This document shows positions 4,967 through 5,215 of a DNA stretch of 5,215 nucleotides, piece by piece (within the stretch, counting starts at the first letter, position 1; the number at the start of each line of letters is the position of its first letter). The notes below the pieces were generated by a model that was given only the letters and a program-made list of their open reading frames with translations, was not told the origin of the DNA and did no database searches. The DNA lies in the NCBI GenBank assembly GCA_965368115.1, contig CBDULQ010000238.1:1-5215 (forward strand). Direction: 5' to 3'. Source of the DNA: CBDULQ01 sp965368115 (GTDB lineage: Bacteria > Pseudomonadota > Gammaproteobacteria > SZUA-229). The translations under genes were made by a program, and so were the position numbers.

Positions 4967-5215
4967 TCAAAGCAAGTTTCTTGCCTATTTCCTTAAGTGG
5001 GAGAATCTGTTCTGCGAGGGGCGCTGCCGCGGCCGGCATGCCGTAGATGGTGCTGGTCTGTTCGTCCTGGGTCCAGATGGTGGCGCCACGGGTCTTGAGT
5101 CGTTCGCAGCCTACCTTGCCGTCGGCGCCCATGCCGGTGAGGATGATACCCAGCACCCGGGTGCCGGGCAGGTCCGCCAGCGAACCGAAAGTGACATCGA
5201 CACAGGGTTTGTAAT
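4959..5215 (-). CDS. cheB: Chemotaxis response regulator methylesterase/deamidase CheB, C-terminal end (5' end outside window)
   Basis: CheB removes methyl groups from glutamates on chemoreceptors and deamidates specific glutamines, providing adaptation. Only the last 85 codons are visible, the end of the catalytic methylesterase domain; the CheY-like receiver domain, the catalytic Ser and His and any linker lie beyond the window. The frame is open to the window edge, so the internal GTG at 5156 is not the start. Upstream of it the frame reads YKPCVDVTFGSLADLPGTRV, a typical CheB stretch. The third triad residue is the Asp in ILTGMGADGKVG. The region TIWTQDEQTSTIYGMPAAA matches the conserved end of the domain. 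The TGA stop at 4959-4961 lies inside or one base before motC, depending on which motC start is used, so the two are translationally linked. Confidence 0.95.
   Translation of the reverse strand, partial: YKPCVDVTFGSLADLPGTRVLGIILTGMGADGKVGCERLKTRGATIWTQDEQTSTIYGMPAAAAPLAEQILPLKEIGKKLALNA

Overview
The window looks like the downstream end of a polar-flagellum chemotaxis/motility operon from a gammaproteobacterium. The gene order read on the minus strand is cheB (partial) - motC - motD - parC - parP - cheW - DUF2802. As far as I know this is the arrangement of the Pseudomonas fliA-cheYZAB-motCD cluster; Vibrio has a similar cluster without motCD. GC content looks moderately high and codon use looks even across the genes. 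I cannot name a genus. No tRNA, rRNA, insertion sequence, CRISPR array, integrase or attachment site was seen.

Layout from low to high coordinates: (1) 2-667, plus strand, the C-terminal part of an EAL-domain cyclic-di-GMP phosphodiesterase whose start lies outside the window; (2) a 21-base convergent gap with a GC hairpin that also overlaps the end of the next gene; (3) 689-1075, minus, a small membrane-anchored DUF2802 protein; (4) 1124-1597, minus, cheW; (5) 1598-1730, the only sizeable intergenic region, with a good sigma-54 (-24/-12) promoter match, a 20-bp dyad and a GC hairpin; (6) 1731-2519, minus, ParP-like CheW-domain protein; (7) 2516-3301, minus, ParC/ParA-like ATPase; (8) 3312-4160, minus, motD; (9) 4217-4966, minus, motC; (10) 4959-5215, minus, the last 85 codons of cheB.

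How they work together: CheB (receptor demethylation) and CheW (receptor-CheA coupling) belong to the chemosensory array. ParC and ParP place and hold that array at the flagellated pole. MotC and MotD form a stator that drives the motor. The EAL protein would lower cyclic-di-GMP, a second messenger that generally opposes motility, but its gene faces the operon and may simply be a neighbour. Genes from cheB to parP are packed tightly (8-base overlap, 56-base gap, 10-base gap, 4-base ATGA overlap). The 133-base gap before cheW, with its sigma-54-like site, suggests that cheW-DUF2802 can also be transcribed separately.

I did not find a new system. The points most worth checking are the sigma-54-like promoter before cheW, the uncharacterised DUF2802 protein with a helix-turn-helix-like C-terminus, and the Arg-to-His change in ParP at the position of a key CheW arginine.
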